From Icerya purchasi (taxonomy: Eukaryota; Arthropoda; Insecta; Hemiptera; Monophlebidae), in NCBI GenBank assembly GCA_039619475.1, contig CM077115.1, positions 141,186,172 to 141,250,171 on the forward strand: DNA of 64,000 nt, given 5' to 3'. The notes under the pieces are model-generated. The model did not search any database. It saw only the letters and a program-made list of their open reading frames with translations, and was not told where the DNA came from. Below, one piece after another: positions 45,337 to 55,599 of this stretch. Every line of letters begins with the position of its first letter. The stretch's first letter is position 1. The translations under genes were made by a program, and so were the position numbers.

Positions 45337-46272
45337 GGGCATTTCAGAAGTAATGCGCATGACGTTCTTAAACAGTCTGTATAAATTTAGGAGATGGGGG
45401 GGGGGCAGAAGGGATGTATACTGTGAAGTTTTGACAATATGGCAGTGTGCATGTGAGATTGGTTTTGAGTGAGTTGTGGTTGTGCCGTGCGTACAGACGT
45501 ATTTTTGTAATGATGGAAGACCGTTCGGGTCGCGTTACACATTTGGACCAGCGTGATCCTATGTGAAAATCGAAACTTTTCGCGGTCGTACGCCTATAGA
45601 AATTCATCCTGCATTTGAAGAAGTGTGTGGCAGTGATATCATGGAGACTGTATCATTCTCGCTGGGCAAAAAAATTTAAGGAAGGCTATTTATCAGTTGA
45701 GGATGCGTCACGTACTGGTCGTCCAAGAACCTCGTGTGACCACACAGACATCGCTATAGTACCAAAACAGTCTGATCGATGAAGATTGTGCGAAGAGACA
45801 GATTATGCAGTTGCTATCGAAAACCTGTCAGCCACCAGCACCAAAAATCCGGAAATTGCGTCCGTCGCTACTTAATCGCGGCGTTCTTATCTTGCATGAT
45901 AATGCACGCCGCCTCATGACAATGATGAAATTCGACAAAAATTTTTGCGGAATACGGTTGGGAATTGTTACCACATCCACCCTGTTCGCTGGATATGGCT
46001 TCTTGTAATTATGACCTATTCTGCAAACTCAAGAGCCGATGCGAGGAATCTGTTTTCCGAATTTAGAGCCCTTAAATAGTGCTGTGATCCATTCGTGAAC
46101 TAAACTTCAAAGGCCTCCTCCTGGACAGTATTCAGAACCTGCCCCAACGCTGGAAACGTATCATTGAGGAGGAGGGTGATGATCATATTGAAAGATTATA
46201 ATATTTATATGTCAAATCATTTTTTTTTTTTATTTTTTGTATGGACATGTGTGCATTACTTTTGAAATGCCC
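45337..46272 (+). mobile_element. mariner transposon, complete ends, internally deleted
   Basis: The ends are 23-bp inverted repeats (left GGGCATTTCAGAAGTAATGC, right reverse complement GGGCATTTCAAAAGTAATGC) bounded by TA at 45,335-45,336 and 46,273-46,274. A coding start lies at 45,510, with FKEGYLSVEDASRTGRPRTS (about 45,675-45,735) from the transposase N-terminal half. Then, after a deletion, come VLILHDNAR with the second catalytic Asp (about 45,883-45,909) and, in a shifted frame, SCNYDLF with the third Asp near 46,013, in the position expected for DD34D. The first Asp region is missing, and stops and frameshifts abound. At 936 bp it is shorter than the usual 1.3 kb. Confidence 0.9.
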
Positions 46273-46504
46273 TATATAGCCGTTTAGACAAAAATATGCA
46301 AAAAATTCCAGATTATGTTTAATTTGTGCAAATGGTTCCGAAGGAGACTGATTATCCTAAAATGAAGTATATCAAAACAAAAAAAAAATACTAAAAAAAT
46401 AATAAAATAATTTTTTAAAAATCAATTTTTAATTCGATAAAAATTTTAATTCGTCATTTATTATATTTATATAATATATAGAAACACAAATAAGAACGAA
46501 TTTG

Positions 46505-46590
46505 TTTCGTGGTGCAGCGGTAAAAGTGATGTCGATTTTTAAAACTTGAAAATAAGGTTTGAATTCGAATCCCCCCAATGTCACGTAAAA
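46505..46590 (+). ncRNA. tRNA-like SINE head
   Basis: TGGTGCAGCGG (46,510-46,520) fits the polymerase III A box, and GATTCGAATCC-like sequence at 46,559-46,572 (GAATTCGAATCC) fits the B box. The spacing is as in a tRNA gene, but no cloverleaf is intact. A diverged inverted copy is at about 47,190-47,300 in the right arm, with the A box altered to GTAGTGGCG. Confidence 0.4.
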
Positions 46591-46664
46591 TTTTTTTGAT
46601 TTTTTATTTTTAATTATTAATTCTTATTATCTCATTGTTTTAATTTTTTATATATAACTATGGT

Positions 46665-46945
46665 CATATTATAAGAAGGGAAAGAGATAACCTTGGAATT
46701 ATAGTGGGTCCAATAGAAGGAGCAAGGGCTCGTGGAAGACCGCCTCGACGATCGATAGACACAATAACAGTGTGCTAAGCGATCAAACGCGAATCACGGC
46801 AATGAGAAGCAGCCGGAACAGAAGTTGCTGGAGACAACTAGTACTACTCGGTAGATTAAAATAGAGGTCACGATGAGCAGTTATTGCGCAAACGACTATG
46901 AAGAATATAAATATAATAAGGCGAAAGCCAGAGATCAATAAAATG
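46665..46945 (+). mobile_element. RTE-like LINE C-terminal tail inside the inverted repeat
   Basis: Plus strand: RRERDNLGIIVGPIEGARAR then GRPPRRSID, followed by a decayed AAGTEVAGDN and RGHDEQ region. This matches the C-terminal end of RTE-type reverse transcriptases (GxVEGxRxRGRPxxxWxDxI ... DRxxW). It ends with AATATAATAAGGCGAAA, which is shared with the right arm, whereas the coding tail itself is not. Confidence 0.55.
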
Positions 46946-47639
46946 AAAAAAATATAAATATTTTAAATTTTTTATTATTTATATTTCTTAATGAATTCGT
47001 TACGTATAAAACATGTTTATCGTTTATAGAAATGTAAATAATAAAAAGTTGAAAATATTTGTTGTATTTAGTATATTTTGTTTATTTTATTGACCTGGAT
47101 TTCGCCTTATTATATTTCTATAAGAGCTATGTATAAAGCATTAAAATAATTAGATAATAATAAATAATTAAAAATACAAAACCGAAATAATTTTACGTGA
47201 CATTGGGGAAATTTGAATTCGCATATCTTTTTTTTCAAGTTGTACAAATAGACATCGGTTTCGCCACTACAGCGCGAAACAAGTTTGTCGTGACTTGTGT
47301 TTTTATACTATATAAATGTAATAAAATGACGTGTTTAAATTTTTATTCAATTAAAATTCGATTGTTTTAAAATTATTTTATTGTTTTTCTAATAATTTTT
47401 TTCTTTAATATACCTAATTTTAGAATAATCGAACCATTCGTATAAAATAAATATAAACGTAATCTGGAATTTTTTGTATATACAATTATCCGTTAAATGC
47501 GGCTGCTCAAAATTTAAATTTCTCGCGTAAATCCTAAAAAAGGTGGCATTCTAATATTTTACACAGTAGTGTTCATATACTCATGGTCTTCTGTCGATCT
47601 GCAAAATTCCATCAAAATCGAGACCTCTCCTTGTAAGTA

Positions 47640-48345
47640 TTTTCATTAAAGGAAGCATTAAAAAAACTTCTCAGAGGATATAGTTTCTTTGCTCTTAAAT
47701 CGGGAAAGGGAAAATTACAAGTTTTAAAAACCGGAATGGCTTTTGAAGGATCGTCAGCATTAGTTCCCTACGGGGAAATTTATTTTAAACCCCCGAAATG
47801 CGGTTTACAAGCTCATTACTGACGTAATTTGAACATTATTAACTCTATAAAGTACAGAAGCAGCATCATTTCAGGGTGTTCTATCATCGGTGTTATCTTT
47901 TAAAAATATATTTACACTAAAAAGCTGATGAAATATTTAAAAAGAAACATATGTGAATTCAAGATTTACGAGTACTCCACGATGTTTAATTAAAATATAA
48001 TACATTATAAAAAGTAAATTATATGCGATAAGATTTTACCGTGACATATAATACCTTAAAGGGATGTTGCGATTATTCTTAATTAACACTCATTAAAGTC
48101 ACGATAGAGAAAAAATTAAAATTTTAGTAATAATTAATAACCGCATCAGATATTCTCTCGATGTCTGCGTTACTTGGCTTACAGAAAACAACCGGTGATT
48201 GTGATACTCAAAAATTGTTTCTAAATATTATCGTTATGTACATCCACTTTATTCGTTACACTAAAAAACACGCTATCAATTAGTACACGCATACGTACCA
48301 ATATTAACGAGCACGGATTAAAAGTTAATTTGGTGCAAAATAGAA
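47640..48345. other. spacer, nothing recognised
   Basis: AT-rich sequence without recognisable motifs. Confidence 0.45.
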
Positions 48346-48349
48346 CGAA

Positions 48350-49190
48350 AAGTGGAGGTTAGAACAGGAATGACACACACGAGAGGGAACGATAAGAAAA
48401 GTGTCCCCTTGTACGGAATTAAAATCGGAAAGTGCTCAAAATAAAAAGCCGAGAGTACTCGGATGAAAGACTAAAAACATAATCGGCATTACATTGATTA
48501 TGAAAGAATCGTTAAAATAAAGAAGACATTATGGACAGGAAATGGGGAATCGAAAGAAACTGGTGAAAAGCGACGTCCGAAACGATATTGCCGGAGTGAA
48601 GGAAACTCGTAAAACCAAGGATCGATGTAAAAGGTAATATAGAAAGAAAAAAATTAAGACCAGAGAAGGAGATACACAGTTTGCACTTATTCCACGTTCA
48701 TTTCGGAAATGGACAATTTGTTAAATTCCTTCACGCGTAACGTAATTTTGCCTTTGATAATATTTATAAAATTGTCATCTGGCACGATAATATTTATTTT
48801 TTCACCACCCTTTAAAACCATCACATCCTTCGCTCTATTGTTCTCATTCGGGGCTAAATTTCTTATTAGAAGCAAGAACTTCTCGTAATTCTTTTTCCTT
48901 CGCAGTTCTTCTACCACTTCTCATTACTCTGTACATTTATCACAGTGACTTACTGCCGCTTCTTTTCTGTTTTTTCTTAGGCTCGTCAACCAAGGAACTT
49001 TTAAGCCAGAAACAAATACTAAGGAAAGAAGTCGGTTATATTTTAATCCGATCAGAAATCTTTGCTAAAAAGCAATCAATATAAAGCGGGAATAATTAAT
49101 TCGGGAAGGAAAGGACAAGATATAGGAAGCACAATAAGGAGCAGGAAGCCTATTGCCGCTTCAAACCCACATAATTCGGGCTTCAGCGAA
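48350..49190 (-). mobile_element. family A LINE scraps flanking an unassigned open frame
   Basis: Minus strand. Near 49,110-49,160 AAIGFLLLIVLPISCPFLPE resembles C-terminal family A sequence, and near 48,560-48,640 PWFYEFPSLRQYRFGRRFSP resembles the block before ICRLRFGH. Between them, a minus-strand frame (48,923-48,687) reads EELRRKKNYEKFLLLIRNLA, GGEKINIIVPDDNFINIIK and ends ISEMNVE. It looks coding but matches no family I recognise and has no splice support. The order of the LINE pieces implies two separate fragments. Confidence 0.4.
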
Positions 49191-50325
49191 AATGCTTTGC
49201 CCTCTGGCTGATCACGGTAATTAAGAGGCGTGTGTGTGTCATTTGAGTAAGTATTTTCTTCTAACTTATTTCCTTTATGTGAAAAAAAAAAGTAGCGGTG
49301 GAGTCCTTTCATATTTCCCTTTTTTCTATGTTCTCCGATTTCTGTAATCCTTTTTTAACTTTTCATTCAGACTCAACTCCTACCTTCAACAGTCTTCTTT
49401 TAAAAAGGCTCATTATACCGGCCGCGTGTGTTGCATTATTCACACTTGTTTATTTGAAATGTTTATTTATCATTACAATTTTAGACTACTATGTATAGTT
49501 GCGCGAGATGTAGTCACTATTACTAAACAATTTTTAAAAAATAATACAAGATCCATCTACATATGTATATAACTAAGAAAATTAGGTCGCTCTTATAGTG
49601 ATAGGGCTGACTTTAAGTAAATTGACACGATGAGATAAATAGTGAACATTAAAAAAAATCTATTTTAAAAATTTAAATCAAAATCCATCTGATGTATAAC
49701 TTACAGGAGCGCTAAAATAAATAAAAGAAAAGGGAAAAGGAAATAAAGCATACTTGTATAAAGATTGATAATCTTTAAGTAAATCGGCATAACGACGGTA
49801 AAAAAAAAAAAAAGTTGAAACGAAAGATCGTATATATAATTTTATATGTAATTAACTAAGGCTACCGAATATACGTAATGGCTAGTAAATTTTGGGGAGA
49901 CATAACAAGGAGAGATCAACAATATAATAAAACGCAATAACGAAACAAACCGAAATAGACTAAATTTAACTTTTATATGCTCGCTCTTGTACATTTATCA
50001 AAACATTCGTTTATTTATATTACGAAAATAATTTAATCACCGTATTACTCAACTGCAATACAATCCAGAATACGAATAAGTAAATATCTTATTGAAATAT
50101 TTTTTAAGTGTTTATGGCGGCGTTTATAATTTATTAGTAGGTACTTAACTGCAGGGGGGGGGGGGATTAAATATAGTAGCACCTACATATACCTGGCTTC
50201 TCGTATGGTATTTAAAGTACTTTGGGATTGTGGCGAAGTAATTATTTTTAGCTCTGGTGTCAACTACCCTCTTTTAGAAATATTTTGAATTCATATTTGT
50301 TATTAAGCACAAAATTCAGCAAACT
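49191..50325. other. spacer, nothing recognised
   Basis: Contains a G13 run at 50,154-50,166. No coding or repeat motif was recognised; the 66-codon frame at 49,298 is unsupported. Confidence 0.4.
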
Positions 50326-50329
50326 AGTT

Positions 50330-50698
50330 TTATATAAGGCATCTTAATATATTGCAGTTAGATTCAACTCTCTCAAAAGGAGGCAAGATTCTGCTAAGCA
50401 ATGTATTTTGTAATACCTTTATAAGTTTCATATGAAATTTTTCTGCAATATGAAAGAATCGGTTGATATATAAACGACGTAAATAATGAAATGAGAAGTG
50501 CTGCTGCAGATGATAAAATAAATAGTTTAATTTTCCGGGTTTACTTGCTAAATAAGCTAGCTGTCTACTCCACAATAACTTGTGATCGAACAGTAATCCC
50601 AAGTATTTAATCGCATATACTCTCTTGATAACAACGTTGTTTTCAGATAAATTTAAACTGAAATTATCCCACTTTTCAGTAGATTGAAAAGTTTTCAA
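50330..50698 (-). mobile_element. Jockey/CR1-like LINE, reverse transcriptase thumb fragment
   Basis: The 122-codon minus-strand frame contains YAIKYLGLLFDHKLLWSRQL and GKLNYLFYHLQQHFS, closely related to the equivalent blocks of the 5,451-6,161 element (VKYLGLYLDCKLLWGKHI, RKLNYLFYYLEQYFS). The C-terminal part is divergent or frameshifted. The 5' side is cut precisely where the plus-strand family A fragment begins, near 50,699. Confidence 0.8.
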
Positions 50699-50699
50699 T

Positions 50700-51115
50700 C
50701 ATTGGCTCGGTTCTGTCATCACGACGTCTGCTACACAAACGGATCTGCATATGAAGATGAAGCGGAAGGGACCTTCTTTTCCATTAATAATTGCCCAAAA
50801 TTCTTTTCTCTACCAAGCTTCTCTTCTCTGTTGTCCTCGGAATTAATCGGTATCCTTCTCTGTTTGTAGCATATCCAGGAAGGTAACTCTCTTTGAAAAA
50901 TGTCCTAGTTTTAACAGGTTCCCAGTAGTCAGTCCAACTCTTTCAGTCAGACTTCTCTTCACCGTTCATTGCTCGCGTCATCCAGCTCCTACTTTAGTTA
51001 GATGTAAAAAGCGTTAAGGTGTCGTTCATCCGGATCCCAGCCCACATGGACATCCACGAATATGACACAGAGCTTATCAACTAGCAAAACAACCATCAAA
51101 TGCATTCCATCCGTT
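50700..51115 (+). mobile_element. family A LINE, RNase H fragment
   Basis: Plus strand: VCYTNGSAYEDEAEGTFFSI near 50,730-50,790 has TNGS where TDGS is expected, so the first catalytic Asp is lost. KFFSLPSFSSLLSSELIGIL continues the domain (AESxAIL position). VSFIRIPAHMDIHEYDTELI near 51,025-51,085 is the end of RNase H (IPxHxxIxxNxxAD). The 3' region is missing. Confidence 0.65.
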
Positions 51116-51199
51116 TATTTCGCATGAAGATTCTTCTTCTTTATATCGCCATATTTAATTCCTGAGCGTCGGCGACCACCTATTCGTACATCTCAGCTG

Positions 51200-51510
51200 T
51201 ACAGACATAAGCATAGTGTTCATAGCAATTGTTTATATGCAGTACGAATGTGTACACACATGCAAAACTACATTCGGAACTGATTGTGGTCGCTTTTTAT
51301 CGCGCTGCAAGTGCAGTCCCATGTATGTCTGCTGTGTACTAACTAGCGCGCATATGATAGTACGCATGTTTGCCATTGCCTTCTACGTGATTATTGGCGA
51401 GTATTTAATTTAATTCTTTTTGTAATAAGTTCTGTCGTCGCCCGGGATCGAACCCGTGACCTCCGTAATGGAAGTCAAGCGCTCTAGAAACTAGGCTATC
51501 GTGACAACTT
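51200..51510 (-). mobile_element. tRNA-derived SINE, third family
   Basis: A minus-strand tRNA-like head at 51,508-51,434 (next entry) is followed by a body with CGTAGAAGGCAATGGCAAAC near 51,370-51,390, a phrase typical of animal tRNA-SINE bodies. The piece ACTAGCGCGCATATGAT (about 51,340) recurs at 60,650-60,668, so another fragment of this family probably lies there. Confidence 0.5.
51434..51508 (-). ncRNA. tRNA-like sequence (SINE head)
   Basis: Read on the minus strand, GTTGTCA...CGACGAC can pair as an acceptor stem with one mismatch and one wobble. TAGCCTAGTTTC fits the D arm and A box, and ACGGGTTCGATCCCGG forms a perfect T arm and B box. The anticodon stem does not pair well, so it is not a functional tRNA gene but probably the promoter head of the SINE. 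Confidence 0.6.
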
Positions 51511-51665
51511 GCATGAGGATTAGGAAATATAAAATAAACAATACTAAAAACTGCATCGACAATGTGCCCCTGACCATGGTACGTGGTGCAAGCTTGCTGA
51601 TTCCCGAAAAGAGAAGATGGTCATCAACAAACTAATGATCGGTTATACAAACCTTAAGTCATCTG

Positions 51666-51951
51666 CTGAATAATAGAGCAGCTCCTTGGTGCAGTCGGTT
51701 GATACCTCGCTATCCGTACCGCACATTCTGTAAGAATGTCGGAGTTATGCCATATATTGCAGCGGCCTCCCAGCATCGCTACAAGAGAAGCTAAACAGAC
51801 AGAATACACACAATCTATTACAATTCCTCAGATACGGTAATCTCATTAATTATAATTAACTATAGATATTTGTACACGTAGACTACAACTAATATAGGTA
51901 CGGAGCATAATGGTCTATTAAGGCATCAAGTCTCAAAAAAAAAAAAAAAAA
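51666..51951 (+). mobile_element. SINE-like sequence with poly-A tail
   Basis: An A-box-like TTGGTGCAGTCGGTTGATAC near 51,690 opens a 270-bp block ending in AAGGCATCAAGTCTC and 17 A (51,935-51,951). No coding capacity. The B box is degenerate. Confidence 0.4.
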
Positions 51952-52039
51952 GAAATCTAGTGTTTAAACTTGGCTCTGGTTGCTGTTTAAAAAACTCCCT
52001 TACTCAAGTCTTTTCACTACATTTTTAAGAAACACCAAC

Positions 52040-52450
52040 TTTTGATTGTGTGTATGCTTTTCCCTTTTCCAACGGATTCGTCCCTTACACCAATCTATCC
52101 TAATTTCCTTCCAGGCCTTAATTCATCGACAATTTCCTTGATATCGCCGCTCTCTTATAGTCTCTCCATTACTCGTCTATGCTTTAGTTATTTTCTCCGT
52201 TGCCTTCGTTTCCCTTTTTCATTCTGCCTTGGTGTTCCTTTCCGTTTTTTGACCTCTACATCTTAATAAGAGATGATTTTATTTTATCGAGTGTTTCTCC
52301 TTTTTCCGTGAGCGCCCTCTACTCCAATTGTTTAGTATTACTTGCACTTCTTATACATTATCCCCCCCCCCATGTCAGCCTATAATTTCTACTATTAGTT
52401 CTTTCACACTGTTAACATTCGGCCATTGAACTGAAATGTCTTTTTCACTG
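52040..52450 (+). mobile_element. family A LINE, decayed 3' coding fragment
   Basis: Plus strand: SLSITRLCFSYFLRCLRFPF near 52,155-52,215 corresponds to the ICRLRFGH...LP..FRF block, and LYSNCLVLLALLIHYPPP near 52,320-52,375 to the downstream LYxxLLxLxLPTxxxx block with a C10 run inserted. Stops intervene. No tail was recognised. Confidence 0.5.
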
Positions 52451-52454
52451 ACCA

Positions 52455-53465
52455 ATGATTCTTAATTAACAAGCCCAATATAATAAATAAATAAATAAAT
52501 AAATTAGCGTGAAAGCAGAAATATATTAATTCGCGGAATAAAATAAAGATTAACCGGCATATTTCGGAAGTCATGTGCTCCACAATCGCAGTTGTTAATA
52601 ATAAAGTTCAAGTATAAAAAAAAGATAAATTTATTCTTTCTTCCCCCTCTTCTTGGGGGATACATTTAATCATCGTCGTTAACTAGTGTGTTTCTTGAAC
52701 GTTAGTTCCTTTTTGACTTCTCAATCCATAACCACGAATTGACAAAGTGCAACAAGTATTTCAGGCAATGATGTTACCAGATTTGGGCAAACATTAAATT
52801 TATGTCGTTCATTTAAGATAGATAGGACTGAAGGGGAATTTTGTTTCAACTTAGTATAGACGTATAGTGACAGGAGGAGATGTTCGTTACAATATGTAAT
52901 CGTTGCTTTTGTGTCCCATTCTTGATCAATTAATATATTCGGTTTGCTTACCGTCAACTGATAGCCACCTTGTTTCGGCGATCCTTTTATTTATCGTAAA
53001 AACGTGTTTTTTAGAATCCTTTCTTCAGTTCACTGATTAGTTAATAGTTTTCTTACAAAGTAATTCTTCGGGTGGAAGTGAACTACCTTGTGCTCTATGC
53101 GATATCGGCGTATTTTATTAGAGGAAGCTTGGATATCCCAAACATTTCGACATCTTGTGCTGAAAATGCATCTTTTTTTTTTGAAAATCGTTTTTATTTG
53201 CACTTTTTAATACATAGCATGTTTGATTTTTCCCTTTTCTTACGCGTCGTTAAAAAAAAAAAGCAATGTGAGTCAAGCTTTCGCCATATAATAAGAACTC
53301 TCACCCGTGTTACGACATATTTTTGTATCACGAAACTTGTAAAAATTAGTAAAAATAATATTTTTATACATGAATACATTAAATTTTCCGACGCTTTTTT
53401 TGTAAAAAAAAAGTTGGAAGTCTAGTATTTTCCAAAAAATAGCACTTCTATAATAAAAACAAAAT
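52455..53465. other. spacer, nothing recognised
   Basis: An (AAAT)n tract lies at 52,483-52,503. Opposite-strand open frames at 53,072-53,425 share the same AT-rich DNA and are not supported. Confidence 0.4.
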
Positions 53466-53468
53466 AAA

Positions 53469-54770
53469 ATGATATTTTCACTTGTAAGAAATTTTCAAAA
53501 AATACCAACAATAAAATACAAAACAATATATAGTAAGCAGGTAATTTACCGTTTCCTTAAGCCGGGCACTTCCCTCCAATACAGAAGAACACATGTTCGG
53601 GGATTTGTCTTAGGTTCCACCCTGTGGAATCTACTCTATTCAGTGGTTCCTTGCAAAGTAGAAAAACGCTGTAACGTAATAAATAATAAATGCGAGTTGG
53701 TCTCCTATGTAGACGATTGGTGCATGATATTCCCTATTCACAAAAATTATCCATTTGAGCAAATCAAAATCATTTGCAGGTTTTTGGAGGGGGTCACCAG
53801 TGACTTTGGTTTAACTTTCTCGGTTGCCAAGTACAGTTTTTCTGCGTTTGGTGACCGTGATATCGTTAGCCAAGTTGCCGACCTGTCTTTAGTATCCGGA
53901 TCAACAATCGTTCATACTTTTAAATTACAATATCTAGTGGTGATCATTGATGACAACTTCACCTTCATCCTATACTTTAACATGATCACTGAGAAATGTG
54001 ATAAATTATTTTCAATAAATTTTCTAGGATCCAGCTCAATGCTTGGGGTCTGACATATAGGGCGGCTCATATTGCATAAGGGTCTAGTGTAGTTCTTGTA
54101 TGGTTATGGCGCTGCTACCTGTATCAATCGCAGAATTTTAAATCGTACCAATAAACAGATGAGGAAATTCTTTTTAAGAATTGCCTCTCTGTACAAAACT
54201 TCACCAACATCAGCAGCCTGTGTGATCTGCGGTGTCCTGTCTTTGGATTTATATCTGATTGGTAGACAATATTGGTGAAGTTGCATCTTTGAGGTCCTTA
54301 AGATTATTGGATAATAGCCTTATCAACACCATCAAAGCCTCAATCTCCAATAAATTTTTTTTAAAATATGTTAACAATTTGATCGTCGGAGCCTCTGGCA
54401 GAAAAACTTACGATTTCCTGCCAGATCTTACATCCAGACAAAAAATTAAAAATCTCAATTCACTGGTGCTGTCTGATCATGGCAAGTTTCAATCCTACTT
54501 ATTTAGATTTGGGCTTGTTGTTGCCCCTGAGTGTACACTGTGTACAAACAATTCTATTGACGATTTGAAACGCTTCATTTTTGAGTGTTCTGCCTTCTCT
54601 GCTTTGCATGAAACATTTAGGATAGACCAACTCCATAATGTATAATATACTTGATAGGAAAAACCATGTAGCCTTCCTGGAGTTTGCGAAAAGAGCAATG
54701 CGTCTTAAGTTTACTCTAACAAACTCATAATCTCCCATACCGTAATTCAACCGTGAAACCAAAACAATGA
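53469..54770 (+). mobile_element. R1-clade LINE, reverse transcriptase to C-terminus
   Basis: Plus strand, in order: HVRGFVLGSTLWNLLYS (residues 42-58 of the first frame), the QGSVLGPxLWN block with R-G in place of Q-G; SYVDDW (residues 79-84), the catalytic YxDD box; the thumb with LQYLVVIIDDNFTF (compare KYLGVxID); SAACVICGVLSLDLYL near 54,215, the R1-type CVxxGVxPLDL; HGKFQSYLFRFGLVVAPE near 54,480-54,530; and CTLCTNNSIDDLKRFIFEC near 54,537-54,590, the cysteine-rich end. Three frames are used, so there are at least two frameshifts. Endonuclease and ORF1 are missing. Confidence 0.85.
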
Positions 54771-55470
54771 ATAGCTTGAGCGGCGTAATCTACCTTTGCA
54801 TATTAAAGTAACATAATTATTATAGCTTACAAACAGTAAGTAAAATTGTTTCTCAAATAATTAAATTTTAAATATAATAATACTTTAATAAACTTCTTAC
54901 TATTTGCAATAAGCTATTAATTATAAGCTCATTTGTTAATTTATGCACTTATACAGAGACTCATTATATACACTCATTAATGGTTGATGGGGCTATGTTT
55001 ACATCCCGTCGCTATCCTTAGCTTAAGTACACACGCCAAGGACTATCGCACAAATCACTTATTTAATATGCTTTCTGATTTCAGCCACGCTAGATTTTAA
55101 GCACACTCTAGTCCTCTGCCCCTTAATAACTCTTCTTTTTTTCTTTTTTTTTAATTAATACACTTGTCCCACCACCCGCAATGTCGGGAATGGGGAATTA
55201 AAAACAAAAAAAAATGCTTACTGAATATTTGCTCGAGGGCAGGAGTATAGGTAACGCTTCAGTTTCTGTAAGACAAGAAAATATTATGATCGGATTAATT
55301 TAATTTATTTTTGGAAGAGGATCAAAAGCCGGAATGAAGAGATGTATAATTTTATTGTTAACGATCGATTGCACTATAACGGAAGGGCACCTACTATTAA
55401 ACATAATTTTAGAATGGAGTTATTTTTTGAAGAACATTCTGAGATGCATTGTTTTTTATATATGTAGATA
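54771..55470. other. spacer, nothing recognised
   Basis: AT-rich, possibly starting with the 3' UTR of the LINE to its left. No other motif was recognised. Confidence 0.4.
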
Positions 55471-55477
55471 CATATTT

Positions 55478-55514
55478 TTAGGATTCCGTACACATATAAT
55501 GTACGGAATCCTAA
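55478..55514. repeat. perfect 15-bp palindrome
   Basis: TTAGGATTCCGTACA (55,478-55,492), a 7-nt AT loop, then TGTACGGAATCCTAA (55,500-55,514). The GTACGGAATCCT arm recurs in direct orientation at about 57,103-57,114, just beyond the tandem array, suggesting that these sequences bound one composite repeat. Confidence 0.85.
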
Positions 55515-55599
55515 TAAGACGGTACACAAATGACAAAAATATTCAATTAAAATATGCAATAACTCACGAACAGCTTGACTTATAAACTTCAAATTTGGA

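Larger units (their letters stand above)
45165..47634. repeat. large inverted repeat with tRNA-like heads, interrupted by mariner
   Basis: The left arm (45,165-46,960, including a 936-bp mariner) and right arm (about 46,990-47,634) are inverted copies. Shared landmarks in the same order are ACAAGGAG, ATTTTGCAGATCGA, TGTGTAAAATATTAGAATGC, CCGCATTTAACGGATAAT, AAAAAATTCCAGATTA, a tRNA-like block, CCCCAATGTCACGTAAAAT, and AATATAATAAGGCGAAA near the centre. The right arm lacks the mariner and about 250 bp of LINE-like sequence. The repeated unit could be a SINE-like or non-autonomous element inserted twice tail to tail. Confidence 0.75.

Noticed and set aside
51434..51508. Functional tRNA gene
   Set aside because: The T arm is perfect but the anticodon stem does not pair and a SINE-like body follows; treated as a SINE head.
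55334..55592. Overlapping open frames on both strands
   Set aside because: They mirror each other through the 15-bp palindrome and lack any protein-like pattern.
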